From Pseudarthrobacter sp. SSS035 (GTDB lineage Bacteria; Actinomycetota; Actinomycetes; Actinomycetales; Micrococcaceae): a DNA stretch of 64,000 nucleotides. Positions within the stretch are counted from its first letter, which is position 1. Every line of letters begins with the position of its first letter. Shown one piece after another: positions 16,654-24,866 of the stretch. The stretch lies in assembly GCF_023273875.1 (NCBI RefSeq), contig NZ_CP096882.1, positions 1,736,001-1,800,000 of the forward strand, in the 5' to 3' direction. The notes under the pieces are model-generated. The model was given only the letters and a program-made list of their open reading frames with translations, was not told the DNA's origin and did no database searches. The position numbers and the translations under genes were made by a program.

Positions 16654-17461
16654 CGCCCACCACCTCACCCATCGGATTGCCCGTGCGGACTGAACTCAAG
16701 AGTTTCCGGGTATAGGGGTGCTGTGGATCGCCCACGATGTCGGCTACATCGCCACACTCCACGATCTGCCCCCTGAGCATCACGATCACCCGATCGCAGT
16801 AGTTCGCGACGACGCCAAGGTCATGGGTCACGATCAAAGCCGAGCGCCCCGATTCCATCGTCAGGCCGGCGAAGACATCGAGGACCTGGCGCTGCACCGT
16901 CAGGTCCAGAGCCGTGGTCGGTTCGTCGGCGATGACCAGTGCCGGCTCCAGGACCATCGCCATGGCAATCACGACGCGTTGTGCCATCCCGCCGCTTAGC
17001 TCGAAGGCATACCCGTCGATCACACGTTCAGGATCCCGGATTCCGGTCACCGCGAGCATGGCAATGCAGCGTCCACGTTCGGTTTCGCCGAATGGCAAAC
17101 TGTGTGCCCTGAAGATCGCGGCGAACTGCGCCGACAACCGAAGGACGGGGTTCAACGCCCCGAACGGGTTCTGCGCCACGAATCCGATCCGCCGCCCACG
17201 CATTTTGCGAAGCTGCTTTGGACCACACGATATGAGGTCCACGCCGTCGAACGAGGCACTGCCCCGCTGGACCCGGCCGCCGACGGGCAGCAGCCCAAGC
17301 ACCGAACGAACCGCGGTTGATTTTCCCGAGCCGGACTCTCCGACGATGCCGACGATTTCCCGCGTATTGACGGCGAAAGATACGTCGTGGAGCCTTTCTT
17401 GCCAGCCAGAGGGTGTGTCGAAGCCCGCCGTGATACCCGTAACCTCAAGCAAGGTGCTCAT
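16640..17461 (-). CDS. ABC importer ATP-binding protein, DppD/OppD type
   Basis: A 273-residue ATPase with Walker A GESGSGKST, signature LSGGMAQR and Walker B LVIADEPTTALD, typical of OppD/DppD subunits. The C-terminal extension with the iron-sulfur cysteines seen in some family members is missing, as the protein ends soon after HPYTRKLL. The start is placed at the ATG overlapping the permease stop by 4 bases; 35 upstream codons in the open frame lie inside the permease gene. Confidence 0.92.
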   Translation of the reverse strand: MSTLLEVTGITAGFDTPSGWQERLHDVSFAVNTREIVGIVGESGSGKSTAVRSVLGLLPVGGRVQRGSASFDGVDLISCGPKQLRKMRGRRIGFVAQNPFGALNPVLRLSAQFAAIFRAHSLPFGETERGRCIAMLAVTGIRDPERVIDGYAFELSGGMAQRVVIAMAMVLEPALVIADEPTTALDLTVQRQVLDVFAGLTMESGRSALIVTHDLGVVANYCDRVIVMLRGQIVECGDVADIVGDPQHPYTRKLLSSVRTGNPMGEVVGDVVR

Positions 17462-18360
17462 GACACACCCCCGGCCGACTCCATGTGCCGCTCGATCGTG
17501 TTGCCGTTGCTGTTGAGCGCACCGATGAACAACACGATGGCGAGGGTCGGAAAGAGCGCAGCCCACCAGTCTCCGCGAATCAGCATTGCGGATCCGGCAT
17601 CAATCAGGCTGCCCCAGGTGGGCTGAGGTGGCCGCACTCCGATTCCAAGGAAGTTGAGAGCCGCGATGGCACTGATGCCGTTCGCCGCCGTCAGCGTGGC
17701 CTGCGCCAATACGACTCCGTACGAGTTGCGCAGCACATGATTGAACGCAACCCGGGTGGGCGTACATCCGATAGCCACGGCCGCCTCGACGAAGCGGGCC
17801 GACCTGAGGGTTATCGCGCTCGACCGTGTCACACGAATGAAGCGTGGAATACCGACAAGGGCAATGGCGACCACGATGTTGATGGCGGAGCCGCCGAGGA
17901 TCTGGACGAACACGACGGCGATGACGATGATCGGAAGGGCTGAGATCGCATCGACGATTCTCATGATGACTTCCCCTCGCCAGCCTTGGGTCGCTGCAAG
18001 GCCGAGCGGAACGCCGATCATCAGAGCAACAACGGTGGCCCCAATGGCCAGGGGGACGTCCCGCCCGGCTGCATCCACCGTCCGCGAGAACACATCGAAC
18101 CCGGATCCGTCGGTTCCAAACCAATGCTGCCAAGAAGGCGGCAGTCCAATCGTCTTGATGTCAGGCGTGATCGGGCTATACGGCAGGGGAAGCAGCAGAC
18201 CTGCCAGCGGAAAGCCTATGATCACGGCCAGCGACAGCACCAACGAAATCTTCTCGCCGCGGTGCTTTCGCGCCATTCGACGAGGGCGCGCCTCACCATC
18301 CTCGTTGTTCTCTCGCGCCGTCGGAGGGCCGGAATCGGCCGATACTGAAATCGCCATCAC
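17458..18360 (-). CDS. ABC importer permease, DppC type
   Basis: A 300-residue permease of the DppC/OppC type: hydrophilic N-terminus of about 35 residues, first membrane segment around LSLAVIIGFPLAGLLLP, an HWFGTDGSGFDVFSR motif characteristic of the family, and the EAA loop near VEAAVAIGCTPTRVAFNHVL. It is the first gene of the leftward 14-gene operon, so the divergent promoter at 18361-18535 should drive the whole set. The start is GTG immediately followed by ATG, with AAGGA in front. Confidence 0.92.
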   Translation of the reverse strand: MMAISVSADSGPPTARENNEDGEARPRRMARKHRGEKISLVLSLAVIIGFPLAGLLLPLPYSPITPDIKTIGLPPSWQHWFGTDGSGFDVFSRTVDAAGRDVPLAIGATVVALMIGVPLGLAATQGWRGEVIMRIVDAISALPIIVIAVVFVQILGGSAINIVVAIALVGIPRFIRVTRSSAITLRSARFVEAAVAIGCTPTRVAFNHVLRNSYGVVLAQATLTAANGISAIAALNFLGIGVRPPQPTWGSLIDAGSAMLIRGDWWAALFPTLAIVLFIGALNSNGNTIERHMESAGGVS

Positions 18361-18368
18361 TTCATTCC

Positions 18369-18383
18369 TTCATCAGATTGAAT
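18369..18383. promoter_or_regulatory. operator-like repeat in the main divergent promoter
   Basis: TTCATCAGATTGAAT lies nine bases before the first gene of the 14-gene operon. It has the same layout as TTCATTGTATTGAAT at 14730-14744 and resembles the inverted repeat at 5382-5402. A second inverted repeat, TTCAT-7-ATGAA, occupies 18488-18504 closer to the aminotransferase. The 175-base AT-rich interval between the two divergent starts holds no gene. Confidence 0.4.
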
Positions 18384-18535
18384 AGATCTGTTGGCTATTC
18401 TTACGACCCATTCACCCATTTGGCAAGGGTTTTGAAGCAGAATTTGGACGGGTGCGCATTTTTCGAAATGACTTGTCCTTCGTTCAGTTCATCATCATAA
18501 TGAAGATAATGATTTGGTCGCCAAAAGGAGCTCCC

Positions 18536-19769
18536 GTGCCAAAACCACTTACTGACCGCACTAAACAACTCGCGATGGCCGTCAGAGACCAGCACCTCGG
18601 TAGGCCGATCCTGGCCGCCGAGCGACAGCTTTTTGAGTTCGCCGGGAGACGGGAGAACTTGGTCTCTCTGACGCACGCGGACACCGTTGCGTTCCCTCCA
18701 CCTCCGACCGCCGGCCGCCTTTACACCGAGGCATTGCAGGCAGGCGTGAATCCGTTCTCGAACTTCCTGGGTGACGACCACGTGCGTGCGACGCTCGCAC
18801 CACGGATCGCCCGGTTCCTTGGTACCGATGTCAACGCCGAAACCGAATTGGCCATCACTTCGGGAACCCAGAACGCCTTATTTGCGATCCTCTCAATGGC
18901 AGTTGAGTACGGAGACAAGGTCATGGTCGCCGACCCCGACTACATGACGCTGGAAAAGAACCTCCGCTTCTTCGGCGCACATGTCATCCACCTACCCGCC
19001 CGCGCCGTACCCGAAACGGGCAGCCTAGAGATAAGCCTCGATGATGTGGAGCGCGGCTTTGAGGCCGGTGCCCGGCTGCTTGTTTTCTCCAATCCCTGCA
19101 ATCCGACCGGAACCGTGTACGACTCGTCATTCGTCGCGGGGGGTGGCACGTCTTGTGAAGAAGTACGACGCCTACGTCCTTGTCGATGAGCTCTACTCCA
19201 GGCTCGTGTTCGGTGACGAGTTCTGCCACCTTGCCGCCCAGCCGGATATGCGGGATCACTGCATCACGACCCTCGGAACCTCGAAGACCGAATCCATGTC
19301 CGGATTTCGCGTCGGCTGCGTTGTAGCACCCGAGACCCTGATCGCCGCCCTACCCGAAGTACTTGAGGTCACTGCGCTCCGTGCATCGTCATATGCGCAA
19401 TACTCCCTCCTCGACTGGCTCGGGCCGGATGAGAGCTTCATCGCCGAGCGCGTCACCAAATTGAGGGAGCTGCGCGATCTCACGGTCAGTCGTCTCGAAT
19501 GCGTGCCAGGCATCGACATCACGAGCCCGGGCGGGACTGCCTATGTGTTCCCCAGGCTCCGCAAGCCCCTCGGCGACGACTTCGAAGTCGCCGAGGTGCT
19601 CGTACGAGACGCCGGCGTCCTCGTCTATCCCGGTCTCTCGTTCGGCCCAAGTGGATCTGGCGGCTTCCGGCTCTGCTTTGCCCAGGCCGACAGCGTCATG
19701 CCGGGAATCCTTGACCGGGTGGCGACGACACTGACTCGTTTGTCGATCAAGAGGGGCACACATGCCTGA
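18536..19769 (+). pseudogene. PLP-dependent aminotransferase class I/II, frameshifted
   Basis: Two overlapping frames together make one fold-type-I aminotransferase of about 410 residues. The first frame (GTG 18536, AAGGAG five bases upstream) covers the N-terminal part through ITSGTQNALFAIL and FSNPCNPTGTVYDSSFVAG. The second continues VARLVKKYDAYVLVDELYS, with the PLP lysine in GTSKTESMSGFRVG and the terminal FRLCFA block. The switch is at a run of six G at 19138-19143; removing one G restores the full frame. It is either a real inactivating insertion or a sequence error. It probably acted as the transaminase of the island. Confidence 0.85.
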
Positions 19770-20697
19770 CCGGCTCCCCTCCCTGATCGCCGACGCCACG
19801 TCGGTCTCGTCTGCCTTCGAATGCGACCTGCCACCAGTGCTCACCGTCGGCGAAGGCGACACCTTTGCGGTCCAGACCCGAAGCATTCTCACTCACGTCG
19901 ATGTCGCGGATCGGGACAACTTCGAGATTCTGACCGACTACTCCCACATGGATATCCCGGTGACCGGACCGATCGAGGTGCTCGGCGCCCGCCGCGGGGA
20001 CGTCCTCCGGGTCGATGTCCACGAGATCTATATCGCTGAGATGGGTGCCATGGTCACCCTCGAGGGACGTGGAGGTTTCAGCACGACACTCAAGCCGGCC
20101 GGCAAGTTGATCCCGATCGCGGGTGACAAGGTGATGTTCGACGACACAGCCCTGCCATTGGAACCCATGATCGGCAAGATCGGTGTCGGAGCTCCAGGTG
20201 ATCCCCACTGCAGCACCGTCGGCCCCCACGGCGGAAACATGGACTGCACCTCGATCGGGCCAGGTTCCACGCTGTACGTCCCCATCTTCGTCGACGGCGC
20301 CCAGCTCTACATGGGTGACCTGCACGCTCGGCAATGCGATGGCGAAGCCTCCCTGACTGGTGTCGAGGTCGAGGGAACGGTGATCGCCTCCTGCGAGGTG
20401 CTTCGTGGCTGGCAGCTCAAACGGCCCATCCTCGTTACAACTAACGACACCATCACGATCGGCGATGGCGACGACCTCGACGAAGCCGCCCGACTCGCTC
20501 TGGACGACATGCTCGGCCTTGTTCGGGCACAGAGCACGTGGACCGCCGAGGAATCGGCCATGTTCCTCAGCATCGCCGCCGACGTCGGCATCTGCCAGGT
20601 CGTGAACCCTCGAAAGTCGGTACGAGTGACGTTGCCGAAGAATCGGTTCCCCGTGCAACTCCCTCCCGTTCACTCCAAGGAGACCAATAATGCTTGA
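19762..20697 (+). CDS. acetamidase/formamidase family protein
   Basis: A 311-residue FmdA/AmdA-family amidase that hydrolyses small amides such as formamide or acetamide, releasing ammonia. Characteristic blocks are the GPHGGNMD motif, YVPIFVDGAQLYMGDLHARQCDGE (metal-binding region) and the ending of the beta-rich fold near EVLRGW. Its ATG overlaps the aminotransferase stop by 8 bases, and its own end overlaps the dihydropyrimidinase start by 8 bases, so the three are translationally linked. It could remove formamide or a similar late intermediate. Confidence 0.88.
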   Translation: MPDRLPSLIADATSVSSAFECDLPPVLTVGEGDTFAVQTRSILTHVDVADRDNFEILTDYSHMDIPVTGPIEVLGARRGDVLRVDVHEIYIAEMGAMVTLEGRGGFSTTLKPAGKLIPIAGDKVMFDDTALPLEPMIGKIGVGAPGDPHCSTVGPHGGNMDCTSIGPGSTLYVPIFVDGAQLYMGDLHARQCDGEASLTGVEVEGTVIASCEVLRGWQLKRPILVTTNDTITIGDGDDLDEAARLALDDMLGLVRAQSTWTAEESAMFLSIAADVGICQVVNPRKSVRVTLPKNRFPVQLPPVHSKETNNA

Positions 20698-22114
20698 CAC
20701 TGTGGTGCGCAATGGACTGGTCAGTACGCAATCTGGCCCTCTCGATCTCGACATCGGCATTCAGGATGGGCGGATCGTCCAGCTCAAGAAGAGCGACACC
20801 CAAAGCCCCCTTGAGGGGGTCCGTACGATCGACGCCGCCGGCAAGACGGTCGTGCCCGGAGGCGTGGACCCTCACGTACACACAAGTTCGCCCATGCCGA
20901 CACTGGGCGACGGGATAAGCAGTTACGGTCCCGACCGGGTAAGCATGGCGGCCGCATTCGGCGGCACGACCACGATGTTGGACTTCGCCCACTGGCGCCC
21001 CGGTGACGACCTGGCGGAGACGTTCGAACGCAAGCATGCCGACTGGCGCAATCGCTCCTATGTGGACTATGGCTTCCACGGTACGTTCCGCGAGCCTGAG
21101 ATCCCATTCGACATTCTCGATCAGGTCGAGGACGCCGTCGCCGACGGCCACGCGTCCTTCAAGGTATGGATGACCAACACCACTCCGGACCGCAAATGGC
21201 AGAAGACCGACATCGGACACATCTGGGGACTGATGGAACGCACTGCTGCAGCGAACGGCATGCTCTGCGTCCACGCCGAAGACGACGACATCGTGATGTA
21301 CGCCTACAAGCGGCTCCAACACGAGGGTCGAACCGCCCTCCGGCACATGTCCGAGGCGCACAACCAGCTGTCAGAGCAGCTGTCGTTCCAGCGTGTTATC
21401 TCACTTGCGGGACACGTTGGTGCCCCGCTCTACATCATGCATGTGAGTGCACAAGTGGGAATCGAAGCGATCAGGGCCGCGCGCGGCACCGGGCAACCGG
21501 TGTACGGCGAGTGCCTTCCGCACTACGCGAACTATTCCGACGAAGTCTACGCACAAAGCAACGGCGCAATTTACCACACATACCCCTCGCTGAAGGCGTC
21601 TACCGATCGGGACTCTATGTGGGGTGCCCTGGCGGCCGGGACACTCAGCACGATCGCCACGGATTCCGTGTGTGTCGATCTCGATGTTAAGACGACTGGC
21701 AAGACGATCTTAGATGCCGTGGGAGGCCACGTGGGGGTGGAGGTCCGAATGGCCGTCGCCTACACCGAGGCGGTCACCAAACGCGGGTTGCCACTGGAGC
21801 GGTTCGTTGACCTCACCTCGCGCAATGCCGCTCGTGTCATGGGCGCCTACCCGCAGAAAGGCGAGATCGCAATCGGCAGCGACGCCGACCTCGTCCTGCT
21901 GGATACGTCGGCGCCCCACATCATCACAGCAACAGAGCTTCATGAAGCCGACTACACGCCGTGGGAGGGCTACGTCGCCTCCGCATGGCCCGTACTCACC
22001 ATGGTGCGCGGCGAAGTGCTGGTGGAGAACGGACGTCTGACCGGCGCACCCCCGTCCGGCCGGTTGCTGAAGAGATCGATCAGTTCGTCGGTGCTTTCCC
22101 GTCCGGCTCTCTAG
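20690..22114 (+). CDS. dihydropyrimidinase / hydantoinase
   Basis: A 474-residue cyclic-amide hydrolase that opens dihydropyrimidines or hydantoins to N-carbamoyl amino acids. All binuclear-zinc ligands of the family are present: His62 and His64 (DPHVHT), carbamylated Lys158 (SFKVWMT), His195 (VHAEDD), His251 (MHVSA) and Asp325 (ATDSV). The C-terminal block RNAARVMGAYPQKGEIAIGSDADLV is typical. Length fits D-hydantoinases. It is cotranscribed with the amidase upstream and the flavin reductase downstream. The N-carbamoyl product could feed the isochorismatase-type hydrolase of the opposite operon. Confidence 0.92.
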   Translation: MLDTVVRNGLVSTQSGPLDLDIGIQDGRIVQLKKSDTQSPLEGVRTIDAAGKTVVPGGVDPHVHTSSPMPTLGDGISSYGPDRVSMAAAFGGTTTMLDFAHWRPGDDLAETFERKHADWRNRSYVDYGFHGTFREPEIPFDILDQVEDAVADGHASFKVWMTNTTPDRKWQKTDIGHIWGLMERTAAANGMLCVHAEDDDIVMYAYKRLQHEGRTALRHMSEAHNQLSEQLSFQRVISLAGHVGAPLYIMHVSAQVGIEAIRAARGTGQPVYGECLPHYANYSDEVYAQSNGAIYHTYPSLKASTDRDSMWGALAAGTLSTIATDSVCVDLDVKTTGKTILDAVGGHVGVEVRMAVAYTEAVTKRGLPLERFVDLTSRNAARVMGAYPQKGEIAIGSDADLVLLDTSAPHIITATELHEADYTPWEGYVASAWPVLTMVRGEVLVENGRLTGAPPSGRLLKRSISSSVLSRPAL

Positions 22115-22170
22115 TCCCAGGGCGACCGAACGTCAGCACATGTACGGAGAACCAGAGGAATGGAGAACAC

Positions 22171-22767
22171 ATGTACATCGTTGGAATCGGCGGAACGGTC
22201 AGTCCGTCGTCCTCGAGTGAGCGAGCCCTCCGAAAGGCCCTGCGCGCCGCAGAGGATCTGGGCGCTTGGACGACGATCTTTACCGGACACTTCCTCAAGG
22301 ATTTGCCGATGTACGACCCCGGCGCAGAGGATCGCACAGATCAAGCTCGGGCCCTGGTGACCGCTCTCCGCGACGCTGAGGGAGTCGTCATCTCCAGCGC
22401 CGCGTATCACGGTGGTCCTTCGGGGCTTCTCAAGAATGCACTTGACTACGCAGAGGACCTCGCAGAAGACGAACGGGTCTACTTCAGTGGTCTTCCCATC
22501 GGGCTGATTTCCGTTGCTATGGGCTGGCAGGCTGCTGTCACCAACCTCAGCGCACTGCGTGCGACCACCCACTCCTTGCGTGGCTGGCCGACCCCATACG
22601 GGTGCATTATCAACACTGACCCGGCAATAGCCCACGGCGATCCGGTGGCAAGCCAGACCGACGGGCTCGACTTGGTCGCCCGAGAAGTAGTGTCCGCTGC
22701 CGGCCGACTGAACCCTTGTCCTACCTACCACGATGGTCCTGGACCTCTGAAATCTGCGGAGCCATGA
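22171..22767 (+). CDS. NAD(P)H-dependent FMN reductase
   Basis: A 198-residue flavodoxin-like NAD(P)H:FMN reductase: N-terminal strand YIVGIGGTVSPSSSSERALR with the phosphate-binding serine-rich loop, and VVISSAAYHGGPSGLLKNALDY, the SPEYHG-type motif of the family. The ATG at 22171 has GGAG five bases upstream; the open frame continues upstream but overlaps the dihydropyrimidinase tail without conserved content. It could supply reduced flavin or electrons to an oxygenase or to the diiron-like MBL proteins of the island; neither is shown by sequence alone. Confidence 0.88.
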   Translation: MYIVGIGGTVSPSSSSERALRKALRAAEDLGAWTTIFTGHFLKDLPMYDPGAEDRTDQARALVTALRDAEGVVISSAAYHGGPSGLLKNALDYAEDLAEDERVYFSGLPIGLISVAMGWQAAVTNLSALRATTHSLRGWPTPYGCIINTDPAIAHGDPVASQTDGLDLVAREVVSAAGRLNPCPTYHDGPGPLKSAEP

Positions 22768-23091
22768 TGCGTCGTCGTCGTCCACGAAGTGCACGACACG
22801 GACTCCGAAATGCCGGAGTTGCGGTGCATGCATCTGGCCAAGTCCTGCAGGATAAGGACCTTCGCGGGCCTTCCGTGCAAATAATGTCAAGCGCAGCCAC
22901 GACATCGCCGCCCTGCTCGCGTTCCGCTACCGATCGCGCCAAATGCGCTACACGGTCTCCTAGCCGACCCAGGCCCTCGCCTATGATCGGGAACCTGTCC
23001 TCGTTACTGAGTTTTTACAAGCTGGTCCAGACGCCGTGGAAGGATCATCGCTGGGTACCTGCGGCCCGTTCGGTGGCCCTATTGCCCTGTT

Positions 23092-23235
23092 CAGACGTGC
23101 CAGTTCGTCGGCGCGGTAGACGGTGGAGCGGCCAACTGAGAACAGCTCGTCGAGCCCGCAGTCGAACCAAGGGGGCACGGGGTCGCCGGTGCCCCGGGCC
23201 GTTGCAATCCTCGCAATCGTCGGCCTGCCTGGGCC
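23092..23235 (-). pseudogene. serine recombinase C-terminal remnant
   Basis: About 48 codons resemble the C-terminal helix-turn-helix of resolvase/invertase proteins: GPGRPTIARIATARG followed by a degraded stretch and ELFSVGRSTVYRA. The catalytic domain is absent and the N-terminal side runs into unrelated sequence. It is a small scar of a transposon or phage inside the otherwise gene-free interval 22768-23342; nothing else is recognisable there. Confidence 0.5.
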
Positions 23236-23342
23236 AAGGAGCATACTCCTTGGGCTCTCACGATGATCAACAAAGGCACCCAAACCCGCTGAGCATTTTT
23301 CATGTCCATAAAAGCCCTGAATTGACAGAAAGGAAAGCCGCC

Positions 23343-23546
23343 ATGTCGACAACAACCTCAACGATCACTGTCAAAGCTGAGGACCCCGCATCAAGGGACC
23401 GACAGCTTGAGCAGACATGTGCCCTGCTCCGCAGGGAAGCTACAGATTGCGGCATTCTCGTAACCCGAGTCGACCACACTACCTTCGAGGTCGCCATCAG
23501 CCCCGACGTCGAGTTCGGCCTCACCCGCGAACTCGATCTGCTCTGA
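23343..23546 (+). CDS. small hypothetical protein, 67 residues
   Basis: A 67-residue acidic protein beginning MSTTTSTITVKAED, with a central helix-prone part (DRQLEQTCALLRREATDCG) and an ending VEFGLTRELDLL. The ATG is preceded by AAAGGA at a fitting distance, and codon use looks like real coding DNA. The longer open frame reaching back to 22716 is not supported: its upstream part is low-complexity Arg/Ser-rich translation. No family is recognised. Confidence 0.6.
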   Translation: MSTTTSTITVKAEDPASRDRQLEQTCALLRREATDCGILVTRVDHTTFEVAISPDVEFGLTRELDLL

Positions 23547-23623
23547 ATCAGAGCCGGGCATGCGGCCCCACATCCCGCTAAATCATCCGCGCCCGATCTC
23601 CTGGACCCGCCTAAGGACACTTA

Positions 23624-23881
23624 GTGAAAGAGCCGCAACAAGTCGACGCGCACCCAGCAGAAGGACAGCAGCACGAAGAGGTGGAGAAACACGCCATGGT
23701 GATCTGGACAAGCCTCAGTCCCGGCGACGTCGTGTCACTCCGAGGGCACGCTACTCACAACTGTGTCGGAACAGTCGAGTCCAAGACCCACGACGGGCTC
23801 ATTATTTGGATTCGGGACGACCTAAATGAGAGGAGACTCTTTCATTTTCGCGAAGGTCAATCTGTCTGCGTAATCAAATGA
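23624..23881 (+). CDS. hypothetical protein, 85 residues
   Basis: A protein of 85 residues, or 61 if it starts at the ATG at 23696. The C-terminal part (SPGDVVSLRGHATHNCVGTVESK, then LIIWIRDD and HFREGQSVCVI) looks like a small beta-barrel, with alternating hydrophobic residues as in SH3-like or KOW-like folds. GTG at 23624 has AAGGA six bases upstream; ATG at 23696 has GGAG nine bases upstream. It may form a pair with the 67-residue protein 77 bases upstream. Function unknown. Confidence 0.55.
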   Translation: MKEPQQVDAHPAEGQQHEEVEKHAMVIWTSLSPGDVVSLRGHATHNCVGTVESKTHDGLIIWIRDDLNERRLFHFREGQSVCVIK

Positions 23882-24000
23882 TTCATCATTGCGTCGATGT
23901 GCCTCCAAGCACCATGCGGCCGAACCTACGACCAAGCTCCCCCTTCGACCCGGGCAATAGTCCACCTGGCTTGATGCTAAACGGCCTGGCGAACCGGTCG

Positions 24001-24480
24001 GTGACGGCCGAAACTGAGCTATTGTGACGGCTTGAAAACTGAGCCACCTGTTCCAAACGATTGGGTGGGTGATCACAGTGGAGGATTGGGCTCTTATTCG
24101 GCGGTTGCATCTTGCCGAGGGTGAATCGATGAGATTGATAGCGGCGCGGCTGGTATGTCCCCGAACACCGTCGCGAAGGCAGTCAGCGCTGACGGACCGC
24201 CAACATGACTCCGGGATTAGGGGGGTGGAACAGCCATCCGTGAGCATCGGAGGGAGAACCCGCGGATGCCGGCGACGGTGCTCTCGCAGAGCGTGTGGGC
24301 TGGTCCGGGCACTCGACGTGGTTCCGTGAGAATGTGGCAAGGATCCGGCCTGAGTATGCCCCCTGCGGGTCCCGCAGATCGGATCTGTTACGAACCGGGT
24401 AACCAGGCACAGTGCGACCTGCGGTTCCCCGAGGTACGAATACCCGTGGGAACCGGCAAACCCAGAGTATGTGTGAGTCA
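24001..24480 (+). mobile_element. decayed IS21-family insertion sequence (istA remnant)
   Basis: Pieces of an IS21-type transposase in several frames. The N-terminal HTH is VEDWALIRRLHLAEGESMRL from 24078, continuing in another frame as GMSPNTVAKAVSADGPP. A later piece around 24310-24470 reads PADRICYEPGNQAQCDLRFP and RIPVGTGK, the catalytic-core region of IstA. Two tandem copies of GTGACGGC...AAACTGAGC at 24001-24019 and 24024-24043 look like the multiple terminal repeats of IS21 ends. No istB is seen. The element is dead; the rest of 23882-24866 holds no gene. Confidence 0.7.
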
Positions 24481-24834
24481 CGCCGGGGTTGAAGATCTTT
24501 CGCGACCAGCGTTCGTCTTCTTCGAACATTCCGTGGAACTGCCCAGCCTCACTGTTCCTGGATTTACTGCAGCGGCTTTTTGCTGGACGTCCCGAGCGTA
24601 GGGGCCAACGCAGTCAGCGAGTGGCGTTGATCCAGTCCGCTCGGGTACTCGAGCACCATCGGAGCCGGCGGTCTGCGATTATCGCCAGAGGTCGAAGTCA
24701 CTGGATCGGTCACTGCGCTGCCGGTCGTCTAATCAGCTTGGTATTCCAGGCGATGTAAATGTTTTTGATTGGTCATATGCGCCTCCACATCTGATGCAGA
24801 TTCACTTTTCCTTCATTCTCCTTTTAGACTTATC

Positions 24835-24844
24835 TGGTATACCA
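24835..24844. promoter_or_regulatory. TGGTATACCA palindrome before the MFS gene
   Basis: A perfect 10-bp palindrome in AT-rich DNA 22 bases upstream of the CynX-type MFS start. It matches the TNGTNNNACNA pattern bound by many GntR/FCD regulators, and such a regulator is encoded 1.6 kb downstream. Related sites occur at 33867, 33935, 34029, 35327 and 35434. Confidence 0.55.
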
Positions 24845-24866
24845 AAATGGCTATGAGGAGAATGAC

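Noticed and set aside
22716..23342. Upstream extension of the 67-residue protein to 276 residues
   Set aside because: The added part is low-complexity Arg/Ser/Pro sequence and overlaps the FMN reductase gene end; a good ribosome binding site lies before 23343.
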